Shown here piece after piece: positions 5,571 through 12,507 of a stretch of DNA of 12,507 nt. The DNA comes from Victivallaceae bacterium (GTDB lineage Bacteria; Verrucomicrobiota; Lentisphaeria; Victivallales; Victivallaceae): contig JAQVVK010000047.1 of NCBI GenBank assembly GCA_028698975.1, positions 1 through 12,507 on the forward strand, given 5' to 3'. Under the pieces are notes generated by a model, which searched no databases, was not told the DNA's origin, and saw nothing but the letters and a program-made list of their open reading frames with translations. Within the stretch, counting starts at the first letter, position 1. The number at the start of each line of letters is the position of its first letter. Both the position numbers and the translations under genes were made by a program.

Positions 5571-6185
5571 ATGTTCAAGGTTAAACAGCTCGCCGTAGGC
5601 GGTTTTGATCATAATTTCAGCTATCTCGTCGTCGCCGAAAATGGCGACGCCGTGCTGATTGACCCCACCGGAGACGTCGAAACAATCCGCGCCGCCGTCG
5701 CGGCCGCCGGAGCGATAACTCCGCGCTGGATACTGCTTACCCACGGGCATCTCGACCACTGGGAGGCTTTGGGCGAGGCGCAGATTTTTTTTGCCGCGCC
5801 GGTCGCCGCCCATCCCTGCTGTCAGGCCGAGGCGGGGCACCGGTTGCGCAACGGCGAGAAGCTGCCGTTTGGCGACGGATTCATCGAGGCGATTTTTACG
5901 CCGGGGCACAGCCGTGACTCGGTGTGTTACCGACTTTCGGACGATTCGGCGCTGTTTACCGGCGACACGCTGTTTGTCGGGTGCGTCGGGTTTTGCCGTT
6001 CGAAGGAGATGTTTGACTCGTTGACGCGGCGTATAATACCGCTCAATGATAATTTGATGGTTTATTCGGGGCACGACTACGGTAGCGTGCCATGTCGTAC
6101 TCTCGGCGAGGAGAAGCGGAGCAACCCATATTTGCGCTGCCCGTCGCTGGAGGATTTCAAACAAGAAATGAAAAAACTGGTCTGA
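5571..6185 (+). CDS. Glyoxalase II-like metallo-beta-lactamase fold hydrolase
   Basis: This 204-residue cytoplasmic protein is a binuclear metallo-hydrolase of the MBL fold. The metal ligands are all visible: HGHLDH (His58, His60, Asp62, His63), TPGHS (His113), TGDTLF (Asp132) and SGHDYG (His168). The end (TLGEEKRSNPYLRC, residues 177-190) matches the 'T...E...NP.lr' signature of the hydroxyacylglutathione hydrolase (GloB) branch. The protein is shorter than classical glyoxalase II (about 250) and lacks the usual C-terminal glutathione-binding helices, so the natural substrate may be another thioester or a persulfide. The ATG at 5571 has GTGGAG just upstream; a TTG at 5556 would add five residues but lies over the ribosome site. 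It is the first gene of a three-gene operon, with only one base separating its stop from the aas ATG. Confidence 0.9.
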   Translation: MFKVKQLAVGGFDHNFSYLVVAENGDAVLIDPTGDVETIRAAVAAAGAITPRWILLTHGHLDHWEALGEAQIFFAAPVAAHPCCQAEAGHRLRNGEKLPFGDGFIEAIFTPGHSRDSVCYRLSDDSALFTGDTLFVGCVGFCRSKEMFDSLTRRIIPLNDNLMVYSGHDYGSVPCRTLGEEKRSNPYLRCPSLEDFKQEMKKLV

Positions 6186-6186
6186 A

Positions 6187-8463
6187 ATGCAAATCTTTCT
6201 TTATGTGTTGGGCGCGATACTTTTACTGGGCGCATTGATTCTCGCAATATTCCGTCTTTGTCCGAGGTTCGGTTTGCGTTGCGCGGCGTTTCTGCTGCGC
6301 CATACTTTTTTCCGCATCCGCATCGCCGGGGCGGAAAATATTCCGGGCTCGGGTCCGGTGCTTCTGGTCTCAAACCACGTTTCGCTGCTCGACCTCATCT
6401 GGATACAGTCGGCGTGCAAAAGACGCCGGGTGCGTTTCATGGTGCATCAGAATTTCTTTGACATCAAACCGTTCGGGGTGCTGCTCCGCTTTTTCGGCGT
6501 GATCTGCGTGCCCGACAGCCGCCACCCCAAGGCCATGCGCCGCTTCTTCACCTACTGCCGGCTGACGCTGCGTAAAGGCGAAGTGCTCTGTTTCTTCCCC
6601 GAGGGCGGCATCTCCGGCTCCGGCGGACTGATGCGCTTCCGCTCCGGCGTGGCTCCGCTGCTGCCGCCGGGCAACCAGACCACCATTTTGCCGTTGCGCA
6701 TCGGCATGCTGCGCGGCAGATTGCTCACCGCTTCGGACAACACGTTTCGCATAAAGTTTCCCCATTCGCTGCCGGTCGATTTCAACGTCACCGTCGGCAA
6801 ACCGATCGCGCCGGATCTTACCGCGTTTCAACTGCGGCAGAAACTCTCCGAGCTGGGGGCCGACGCCGAATTGGGGCCGCAGCCGGGCGAGCTGCCGATC
6901 CATACCGCCTTCATAAAGCAGGCCAAGAAACATCCTTTCCGTAAAATCTACATCGACGCCGAAACCGGGGGAGTGGCCAATTTCACCATCATGGTGCGTT
7001 CGATCGTGCTTTCGAGGCTTATCCGCTCGCTCAATACCGGAAATTCCGGTTATGTCGGCGCGCTGCTGCCCAACTGCACGATCATGACTTCGATACTGCA
7101 TGGTATTTTGATGAGCGACCACACGCCGGCCGTCATCAACTTCAGTTCCGGGCGCGACGTTGCGCTGGAGGCGGCGCGGCGCGCCGGGGTGTCGCTCATC
7201 CTCACCAGCCGCAAATTTCTCGCCAAGCTCGATTGGGAGCCGGCTCCGGAAATGGTCATGCTCGAAGACCTTGCGCCCAAGGTCTCGCCGTCATTCAAGC
7301 GTGCGGCGATTCTCAAATCGCTTCTTTTGCCGTGGCGGACGCTGGCCAGACGGGTCGCGCCGACCAGCGCATTCAACGTCCAGCGCGAGGCGGTACTGCT
7401 CTTTTCCAGCGGTTCGACCGGCAAACCCAAGGCGGTCATGCTTACGCACCGCAACATCAACTGCGATATTTTCTCGTTCTGGCGGGTGATCGACTGGAGT
7501 ATTCACGATGTGATCGCCGGAAATCTGCCGATGTTTCACGCCTACGGCTTCATGACCGGATTCGCGTTTATGGGGGTCGGCGGCACCCCGGTGGTGTATG
7601 TGACCAACCCGCTCGACTCGGCCGGCATCATGGCCTCGATCGCCAAATACAAGGTGACGTTGCTTACCGCGACGCCGACTTTCCTTTTGAGCTATATTCG
7701 CAAGGCCAAGCCGGAGCAGCTTAATTCGCTGCGTCTGGTGGTCACCGGGGCGGAGAAGTTGCGCCCGGAGCTGTCGAAACGGTTTCGCGAACTCTCCGGC
7801 GCGCGGCTTGATGTGGTCGAGGGATACGGCTGCACCGAGTTGTCGCCCATCGTGTCGATCAACCTCTGCAACTCGATCTTCCGTCTCGGCAAACGCGCCG
7901 ACCACCCCGGCAGCATTGGCATGCCGCTGCCGGGTATTCACACCCGGGTGGTTGACCCGGAAACCGGGGTTGAGATGGGCGAAAACGAGTCAGGCCGGCT
8001 TCAGGTCAAAGGCGGTACGGTTATGAAGGGATATCTCAATGAGCCGGGGCTGACCGCGCAGGTGATTCAGGACGGCTACTATGATACCGGCGACATCGCC
8101 AAGATCGACCGCGAGGGCTATATTTACATTACCGGCCGCGCGTCGCGTTTCAGCAAGATCGGCGGCGAAATGGTACCGCATGAGCTGGTCGAGCAGACGA
8201 TTTCCCGTCTGCGCGGCAGCGAGGATCGCGAAGTGGTGGTCACCGGCCGCCCCGACGCCCGGCGCGGCGAGCGTCTGGTGGTGTTTTATACGCCCGAAGA
8301 CCTCAACCCGACCGAGATCGTGGCCGGATTGCGCAATGAGAAGCTGCCCAACCTCTGGATTCCCAAAGCCGAAGACTTCTGCAAGATCGACAAACTGCCG
8401 ATTTTAGGCAGCGGCAAGCTCGATCTGCGCAAGCTCAAAGAGATGGCCGAGGGGCTGGAATAA
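6187..8463 (+). CDS. aas: Bifunctional acyl-acyltransferase / acyl-ACP synthetase (Aas-like)
   Basis: The 758 residues carry two enzymes in the order of E. coli Aas, which re-acylates lysophosphatidylethanolamine using fatty acids activated on acyl carrier protein. An N-terminal hydrophobic helix (about 3-22) points to inner-membrane attachment. The PlsC-type acyltransferase domain follows: NHVSLLD (63-69, the NHx4D catalytic motif) and FFPEGG (136-141). From about residue 250 on is an AMP-forming ligase domain: FSSGSTGKPKAVMLTHRN (406-423), YGCTELSP (547-554), YYDTGDIAKIDREGYIYITG (631-650) and the C-terminal catalytic Lys744 in LGSGKLD. Unlike some relatives, there is no fused lysophospholipid transporter (LplT/MFS) domain, and none is adjacent. 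It starts one base after the MBL gene and ends 4 bp before nnr, so the three are co-transcribed and probably translationally coupled. Confidence 0.92.
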   Translation: MQIFLYVLGAILLLGALILAIFRLCPRFGLRCAAFLLRHTFFRIRIAGAENIPGSGPVLLVSNHVSLLDLIWIQSACKRRRVRFMVHQNFFDIKPFGVLLRFFGVICVPDSRHPKAMRRFFTYCRLTLRKGEVLCFFPEGGISGSGGLMRFRSGVAPLLPPGNQTTILPLRIGMLRGRLLTASDNTFRIKFPHSLPVDFNVTVGKPIAPDLTAFQLRQKLSELGADAELGPQPGELPIHTAFIKQAKKHPFRKIYIDAETGGVANFTIMVRSIVLSRLIRSLNTGNSGYVGALLPNCTIMTSILHGILMSDHTPAVINFSSGRDVALEAARRAGVSLILTSRKFLAKLDWEPAPEMVMLEDLAPKVSPSFKRAAILKSLLLPWRTLARRVAPTSAFNVQREAVLLFSSGSTGKPKAVMLTHRNINCDIFSFWRVIDWSIHDVIAGNLPMFHAYGFMTGFAFMGVGGTPVVYVTNPLDSAGIMASIAKYKVTLLTATPTFLLSYIRKAKPEQLNSLRLVVTGAEKLRPELSKRFRELSGARLDVVEGYGCTELSPIVSINLCNSIFRLGKRADHPGSIGMPLPGIHTRVVDPETGVEMGENESGRLQVKGGTVMKGYLNEPGLTAQVIQDGYYDTGDIAKIDREGYIYITGRASRFSKIGGEMVPHELVEQTISRLRGSEDREVVVTGRPDARRGERLVVFYTPEDLNPTEIVAGLRNEKLPNLWIPKAEDFCKIDKLPILGSGKLDLRKLKEMAEGLE

Positions 8464-8467
8464 ACCG

Positions 8468-9937
8468 ATGAAAGCGGTCAGCGTCGCCGAAATGCGAAGT
8501 GCCGAACTTTCCGCCATTGCCGCGGGTGCGCCCGGTTATGTGCTGATGCGCCGGGCCGGCGTCGAGGCGGCCAAGCTGGCGCGGCTTTTTCTGGAAAAAC
8601 ATCATATGCGCCGGGTGGTCTGCCTTGCCGGAGGAGGCAATAACGGCGGCGATGCGCTGGCGGCGGCCGCCGAGCTGGATCGGCAGGGCGTGCCGGTGCG
8701 GGTTATTTTGACCGTGCCGCCGGAGCGGCTCCACGATGAGGCGGCGTTTGCGTTTCGCGATCTATCCGGAGCCATTGATATTGCGTTCAGATCAGAGTTT
8801 GATCCTGAAGAATTCCTGCCGGACGAACTCCTGCTTGACGGTTTGCTCGGTATCGGTTTTACCGGCGAACTGCGTGATACCGCGGCGCATTGCATTGCCG
8901 CGATCAACGCTTCGCATAACCCGGTGATCGCGCTTGATGTGCCGCCCGGTCTCAATGCCGATTCCGGCGAGGCGGCAACCGGCGGGGCGGTCAAGGCCGA
9001 TGTCACAATAACATTTGGCGGCGTCAAAGCCGGACTTCTGAAAAATGACGGGATAAAGCTGTCCGGGATATTGCGCTATGCGCCAATCGGCATTGCAACG
9101 CAAAAGGACGCCTCCGGGGTGGAGGTTTACTCGGATTCTGAGGCGAGAGCCGATTTGCCCCGTTTCGATGGCGAGGTGTACAAAAATCGGCGTGGCCGGT
9201 TGCTGGTCGCCGCCGGCAGCATGGGTTATTCGGGTGCGGCGGTGCTGGCCTCGACCGCCGCTTTGCGCGCCGGAGCCGGGCTGGTCGAGCTGGTGACACC
9301 GGTGCGGCCTTTTGCGCCGCTTCCGGCGGCGGTGATCGTGCGGCTCAACGGCAACCTTGAAACACTGGCTTTGGCGGACGGGGTTCTGGCCGGCAGCGGC
9401 TGGGGAAATACCCCCTCGCATTGGCCGGTGCTGCTGGAACTTCTTAGATCCGATAAATTTTTGGTGCTTGACGCCGATGCGCTCAATTTGATCGCGCACC
9501 GCCCCGATCTATGGCGCAGACGCAGCGCGCCCGCGGTACTCACTCCGCACCCGGGGGAGGCGGCGCGTCTGGCGGCGGCGTTTGGTGTGAAATCCGACGG
9601 CCGGCCGGGGCTGGCAGTCGGTCTGGCCGCCGCCACCGGAGCGGTGATCGTGCTCAAAGGGCCGCACACCGTGGTGGCTGATCCGACCGGAAATCATACG
9701 TTGAATCTCTCCGGCGCGGCGACGCTGGCGACGGCCGGTACCGGAGATGTGCTTGCCGGAGTTATTGCGGGGCTGGGCGTTGCGCTGGGCGGCGACGCGG
9801 CGCGGGCGGCTCGGCTCGGCGTGTTTTTACATGGTCGCGGCGGTGAATACGGCTCCGGCGGATTTATCTCGGACGATCTTCCCGAATTGGTCGGCCAAGC
9901 TGCTTCCGATCTGCAATTTGGCTTTGCCGGTATTTAA
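8468..9937 (+). CDS. nnr: Bifunctional NAD(P)HX epimerase / ADP-dependent NAD(P)HX dehydratase
   Basis: This enzyme repairs hydrated, inactive NADH and NADPH: the N-terminal half epimerises NAD(P)HX and the C-terminal half dehydrates it using ADP. In the 489 residues, the epimerase domain (1 to about 215, YjeF N-terminal type) shows GGGNNGGD (55-62), LLLDGLLGIGFTG (121-133) with the catalytic-type Asp124, and LDVPPGLNADSG (156-167). This last replaces the usual DxPSG with DVPPG. The dehydratase domain (about 230-485, ribokinase-like) shows RGRLLVAAGSMGYSGAA (242-258), LDADALN (334-340), LTPHPGE (358-364), VLKGPHT (395-401) and AGTGDVLAG (423-431), the nucleotide/anion-hole motif. All expected motifs are present, so both activities are likely. 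The ATG at 8468 is 4 bp after the aas stop, with GAGGGG about 11 bases upstream. It ends 39 bp before the convergent pepT. Confidence 0.96.
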   Translation: MKAVSVAEMRSAELSAIAAGAPGYVLMRRAGVEAAKLARLFLEKHHMRRVVCLAGGGNNGGDALAAAAELDRQGVPVRVILTVPPERLHDEAAFAFRDLSGAIDIAFRSEFDPEEFLPDELLLDGLLGIGFTGELRDTAAHCIAAINASHNPVIALDVPPGLNADSGEAATGGAVKADVTITFGGVKAGLLKNDGIKLSGILRYAPIGIATQKDASGVEVYSDSEARADLPRFDGEVYKNRRGRLLVAAGSMGYSGAAVLASTAALRAGAGLVELVTPVRPFAPLPAAVIVRLNGNLETLALADGVLAGSGWGNTPSHWPVLLELLRSDKFLVLDADALNLIAHRPDLWRRRSAPAVLTPHPGEAARLAAAFGVKSDGRPGLAVGLAAATGAVIVLKGPHTVVADPTGNHTLNLSGAATLATAGTGDVLAGVIAGLGVALGGDAARAARLGVFLHGRGGEYGSGGFISDDLPELVGQAASDLQFGFAGI

Positions 9938-9939
9938 TT

Positions 9940-9971
9940 GGGTTTGCAAAACCCTATTTTGAGAGGGTTTT
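9940..9971. terminator. Probable bidirectional terminator between nnr and pepT
   Basis: Two overlapping hairpins share one arm. GGGTTT (9940-9945), loop GCA, AAACCC (9949-9954) is followed by TATTTT, suiting termination of nnr on the + strand. AAAACCCT (9948-9955), an 8-base loop, AGGGTTTT (9964-9971) is symmetric with A/T tails on both sides, and on the - strand it runs on into the first hairpin. The stems are short and only moderately GC-rich, so efficiency is uncertain, but the position between two convergent stops fits. Confidence 0.6.
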
Positions 9972-9976
9972 CAGGA

Positions 9977-11194
9977 TCACCGCTGCGAAAACTCCGCAAT
10001 GATATTCTGTATGATTTCAGTGGCTTCGGCCATCTGCTGCACCGATACGAATTCATCTTCGCCGTGATAATTGCCGCCGCCGGTGCCGAGATTGGGGCAG
10101 GGAAGTCCGCGCAGCGACAGCATGGCTCCGTCGGTGCCGCCCCGGATCGGGTCGCAATGCGGCTCGACACCGGCCTGGCGGGTCGCCCTCTCGGCTATCT
10201 CGATCAGAAATGGAAATCGGTCGATCACTTCCGACATGTTGCGGTACTGCTCCTTCATTGCAAGTTTGACGGAGTTGGCTCCGTACTTGGCGTTTATCGC
10301 GGCGGCGACCGCCTCGATTTTTGCCTTGCGCCGCTCGAAATTAGTCGCGTCATGATCGCGGATAATATAGGTGGCCCGGGCGGAGCCGACCGAGCCGGAC
10401 AGCTCGGTCAAATGATAAAACCCCTGCGTGCCCTCGGTGTGCTCCGGGGATTCTTCAGAGGGCAGCATGGCGTTGAATTCCATCGCCAGCTTGAGCGCGT
10501 TAATCATGACGTTTTTGGCCGAACCGGGGTGAACCGACCGCCCGGTGAAGTTAAGTTCGGCCTGTGCCGCGTTGAAGTTGTTGTACTCGATGCCGCCGAC
10601 TTCTCCGCCATCCATGGTATAAGCGAAATCGGCTCCGAACTCCTTGATATCAAAAAACTGCGTTCCCTCGCCGATTTCCTCGTCGGGAGTGAAGGCGACG
10701 CACAGTTTGCCGTGCGGCAGGCGGCGGGTTATGACCGTTTCCAGCGCGGTCATGATTTCGGCAATGCCCGCTTTGTCGTCGGCTCCCAGCAGGGTGGAGC
10801 CATCGGTGACGACGAGCTGCTGACCTGTCAAGTGGTCAAGCGCCGGGTAAATATTGGGGTCGAGGGTGTGGCCGCTGCCCAGCTCGATCACGCCTCCACG
10901 GTAATCGACCAGACGCGGCTTGATGTCGCGACCGGAAGCGGCGTCGGAGGTGTCGAGGTGGGCGATCCAGCCGAGAGCGGGCGCATTTTCGCAGCCGGTG
11001 GTGGCGGCAAGTTCGGCCATGACATAGCATTGCGGCGTTATGCGGATCCTTTCCATGCCGATGGCCGCCAGCTCCTCCGCCAGATGACGGGCAAGCTCAA
11101 ACTGAGTTTGCGTGGACGGGTGTGTCTGGCTTTTTTCGCTGGATTGAGTGTCAAACGACACATAATCCAACAGACGGTCAAGTACGGTTCTCAT
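9977..11194 (-). CDS. pepT: Peptidase T (tripeptide aminopeptidase)
   Basis: PepT removes the N-terminal residue from tripeptides, using two zinc ions (M20 family), in the cytoplasm. The 405 residues match the roughly 408 of E. coli PepT, and the start MRTVLDRLLDYVSFDTQS aligns with the known N-terminus. Metal ligands and catalytic residues are present: HLDTSDAASG (His79, Asp81), LLGADDKAG (Asp139/140), TPDEEIG (Glu172, Glu173), MDGGEVG (Asp195) and YHGEDEF (His377). The dimerisation-side motifs GRSVHPGSAKNVMINA (218-233) and RGGTDGAMLS (351-360) are also there. I chose the ATG at 11194 on homology. A TTG at 11221 overlapping the ligA stop (TTGA) would add nine residues; it has AGGG about 9 bases upstream, whereas the ATG lacks a close ribosome site, so the TTG may be the true start. 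It is co-transcribed after ligA. Confidence 0.96.
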   Translation of the reverse strand: MRTVLDRLLDYVSFDTQSSEKSQTHPSTQTQFELARHLAEELAAIGMERIRITPQCYVMAELAATTGCENAPALGWIAHLDTSDAASGRDIKPRLVDYRGGVIELGSGHTLDPNIYPALDHLTGQQLVVTDGSTLLGADDKAGIAEIMTALETVITRRLPHGKLCVAFTPDEEIGEGTQFFDIKEFGADFAYTMDGGEVGGIEYNNFNAAQAELNFTGRSVHPGSAKNVMINALKLAMEFNAMLPSEESPEHTEGTQGFYHLTELSGSVGSARATYIIRDHDATNFERRKAKIEAVAAAINAKYGANSVKLAMKEQYRNMSEVIDRFPFLIEIAERATRQAGVEPHCDPIRGGTDGAMLSLRGLPCPNLGTGGGNYHGEDEFVSVQQMAEATEIIQNIIAEFSQR

Positions 11195-11217
11195 TTGGTC
11201 TTTTGCCGATCCTTTGG

Positions 11218-12507
11218 TCAAAATAATTCGCCCTGTTCGACCACTCCGGGCTGGTCGCCGGGATGGGGCGCCGGGGCGGCCATGGCAAGAAATTCATCCA
11301 GCCCGACGATCTTTACCCCGAGTTTGCGCGCCTTGACCAGCTTTGAACTGGCGTTATCGACATCGGCCGCCACCAGCAGGGCAAGCCCGGAGGTGACGTC
11401 GTCGGCCGGGGCGTATCCGGCGGCGCGGGCGAGTTTCTCGTAAAAAGAGCGTTTTTCCGGCATTTTTCCGGTGAAACATACCGTGGGAAGTTTGTCGCCG
11501 CCGCCGGAGTGAACCAGTGTCACCGCGTCAAGCATTTCGTCAAGAAAATCGCTTTGCGCGGCGAGTTCCCCGGTAAGAGCTTTGGCGCGTTCCGGGCCGA
11601 TTCCCGGAATATCGGCCAGTTTGCCCTCCGGCATGGCACGCAGCACGGCAAAGTCGCAGTGTTCGAATATCACTTTGGCCACGTTTTGCCCGATATTGGG
11701 TATATTTAATGCGGCTAAAAGCTGGTAATCGTTTACGGTTCGCGCCTTTTGTATCTCGTCGATCAGATTGCCCGCCGATTTGTCGGCGAACTTGTCAAGC
11801 CGCAGGAGATCGGCAGCCGTCAGGTTAAAGAGATCACGCAGATGACGCACGGCGCACTGCTCCATAAGTTTGCGGAGCGTCGGCTCGCCCAGCCGCTCGA
11901 TGCCGAGATTGCGTACCGCCGCCGCCAGCCGCTGAAGATTGGTTTCGCGGCACTCCGGATTGGGGCAGCAAAGCTCCGGCCCCCGCTGTACAAGTCGGGT
12001 GTGGCAGCCGGGGCATTGATCGATGATCGCGTCGCGCCGGGTTTCGCCGGGATGCGACGCGACAATATAAGGTATGACGTCTCCCGCCCGCTCCACCTCC
12101 ACCGTGTCGCCGATCATCAGACCCATTTCGCGGATGTTTTGCACATTGTGCAACGTGGCGCGTTTGATGGTTATGCCCGAAATATCAACCGGTTCCAGAC
12201 AGGCCACCGGAGTAAGGCAGTTTTTGCCGAAACTCCACTCGACGTCAAGCAGCCGGGTGGTTTTACGGATATTGGTGAATTTGTAGGCGATCTCGCCGCG
12301 CGGGTGGTGGGCGGTGTTGCCGAGCGAACGGCTGTATTCGGCGTCGGCCAGTTTTATTACCACGCCGTCCTGCGGGTAGGGGAGCAAGGCGAGTTTGGCC
12401 AGCAACGCCTCCCACTCGGCTTCGAGGCGGTCGAGTGTTATTCTGAACGAAACCAGATTATAGTCGGCCAGCGTGAGTTTGGCCCCCTGAAGCAGCATCT
12501 GGCCGAT
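11218..12507 (-). CDS. ligA: NAD-dependent DNA ligase, C-terminal part (cut by the right edge), divergent
   Basis: The frame is open to the right edge, so the protein's N-terminal part, including the catalytic lysine, is missing; about 429 residues are visible. LigA seals nicks in DNA using NAD+. In order: the end of the adenylation domain with DGVVIKL and PRGEIAYKF; an OB domain with TPVACLEPVDISG, IKRATLHN and GDTVEVERAGDVIPYI; a zinc finger CPGC...CCPNPEC; helix-hairpin-helix repeats (LDKFADKSAGNLIDEIQKA, LNIPNIGQNVA, IPGIGPERAKAL); and a C-terminal BRCT domain (VCFTGKMPEKRSFYEKLARA to DEFLAM). Some signatures are unusual: the OB entry reads EWSFGKNCLTPVA where VGRTG is typical, the motif before it is PRGEIAYKF not PRWAIAYKF, and the segment after the zinc finger lacks the usual 'SR.AM.I.GLG'. 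It may be a divergent lineage version or a paralogue. The stop overlaps a possible TTG start of pepT by two bases. Confidence 0.9.
   Translation of the reverse strand: MGQMLLQGAKLTLADYNLVSFRITLDRLEAEWEALLAKLALLPYPQDGVVIKLADAEYSRSLGNTAHHPRGEIAYKFTNIRKTTRLLDVEWSFGKNCLTPVACLEPVDISGITIKRATLHNVQNIREMGLMIGDTVEVERAGDVIPYIVASHPGETRRDAIIDQCPGCHTRLVQRGPELCCPNPECRETNLQRLAAAVRNLGIERLGEPTLRKLMEQCAVRHLRDLFNLTAADLLRLDKFADKSAGNLIDEIQKARTVNDYQLLAALNIPNIGQNVAKVIFEHCDFAVLRAMPEGKLADIPGIGPERAKALTGELAAQSDFLDEMLDAVTLVHSGGGDKLPTVCFTGKMPEKRSFYEKLARAAGYAPADDVTSGLALLVAADVDNASSKLVKARKLGVKIVGLDEFLAMAAPAPHPGDQPGVVEQGELF

Noticed and set aside
5448..6164. Open frame on the - strand covering the MBL gene and part of the divergent promoter region
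   Set aside because: The + strand encodes a complete metallo-hydrolase; the opposite frame has no domain-like features.
9938..11443. Open frame of about 500 codons on the + strand
   Set aside because: It lies antisense to pepT and ligA, whose catalytic motifs are all intact; its translation shows no recognisable domain and reflects high GC with few stop codons.

Overview
The window is a densely coding, GC-rich stretch of a bacterial chromosome. It carries twelve protein genes, two of them cut by the window edges, and no RNA genes, mobile elements or CRISPR arrays that I can see. The content is mostly housekeeping: replication and repair, histidine, CoA, phospholipid and NAD metabolism, and peptide turnover. 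A predicted lipoprotein, a Sec-type signal peptide and an Aas-like acyltransferase/acyl-ACP synthetase suggest a Gram-negative envelope. The divergent LigA and SirB1-like proteins and the general style suggest a PVC-group bacterium (Lentisphaerota or a relative), but this is a weak inference from the sequence alone.

Layout. (1) Positions 1-2199, + strand: the C-terminal end of a probable DnaX (DNA polymerase III gamma/tau) with a Glu/Pro-rich linker, then a DEDDh exonuclease with an ExoX-like C-terminal domain, then an overlapping, divergent SirB1/transglutaminase-core-2-like protein. (2) Positions 2185-3371, + strand: hisB behind a candidate promoter of its own, then a small lipoprotein. (3) Positions 3325-5470, - strand, read right to left from a candidate promoter at 5442-5470: a small membrane-anchored coiled-coil protein, a secreted protein of unknown function, a YkgJ-type cysteine-cluster protein, and type III pantothenate kinase (coaX). 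The coaX 3' end overlaps the convergent lipoprotein gene by 47 bp. (4) Positions 5512-9937, + strand: a tight three-gene operon encoding a glyoxalase II-like metallo-beta-lactamase hydrolase, Aas, and the bifunctional NAD(P)HX repair enzyme. It starts at a divergent intergenic region of about 170 bp. (5) Positions 9977-12507, - strand: ligA (cut by the right edge) followed by pepT, which meets nnr tail to tail across a compact hairpin region that looks like a bidirectional terminator.

How the genes fit together. The dnaX-exonuclease pair belongs to DNA replication and repair. The MBL-aas-nnr operon combines thioester or metabolite hydrolysis, membrane lipid re-acylation and cofactor repair, with no single known pathway linking them. 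The ligA-pepT pair is probably translationally coupled.

I did not find a clear, previously undescribed system. The most interesting leads are the catalytically doubtful SirB1-like protein linked to the DnaQ-type exonuclease, the unrecognised secreted and coiled-coil proteins of the coaX operon, the atypical LigA signature motifs, and a recurring TTGCA(A/G)-N17-TAT(A/G)TT promoter-like pattern.
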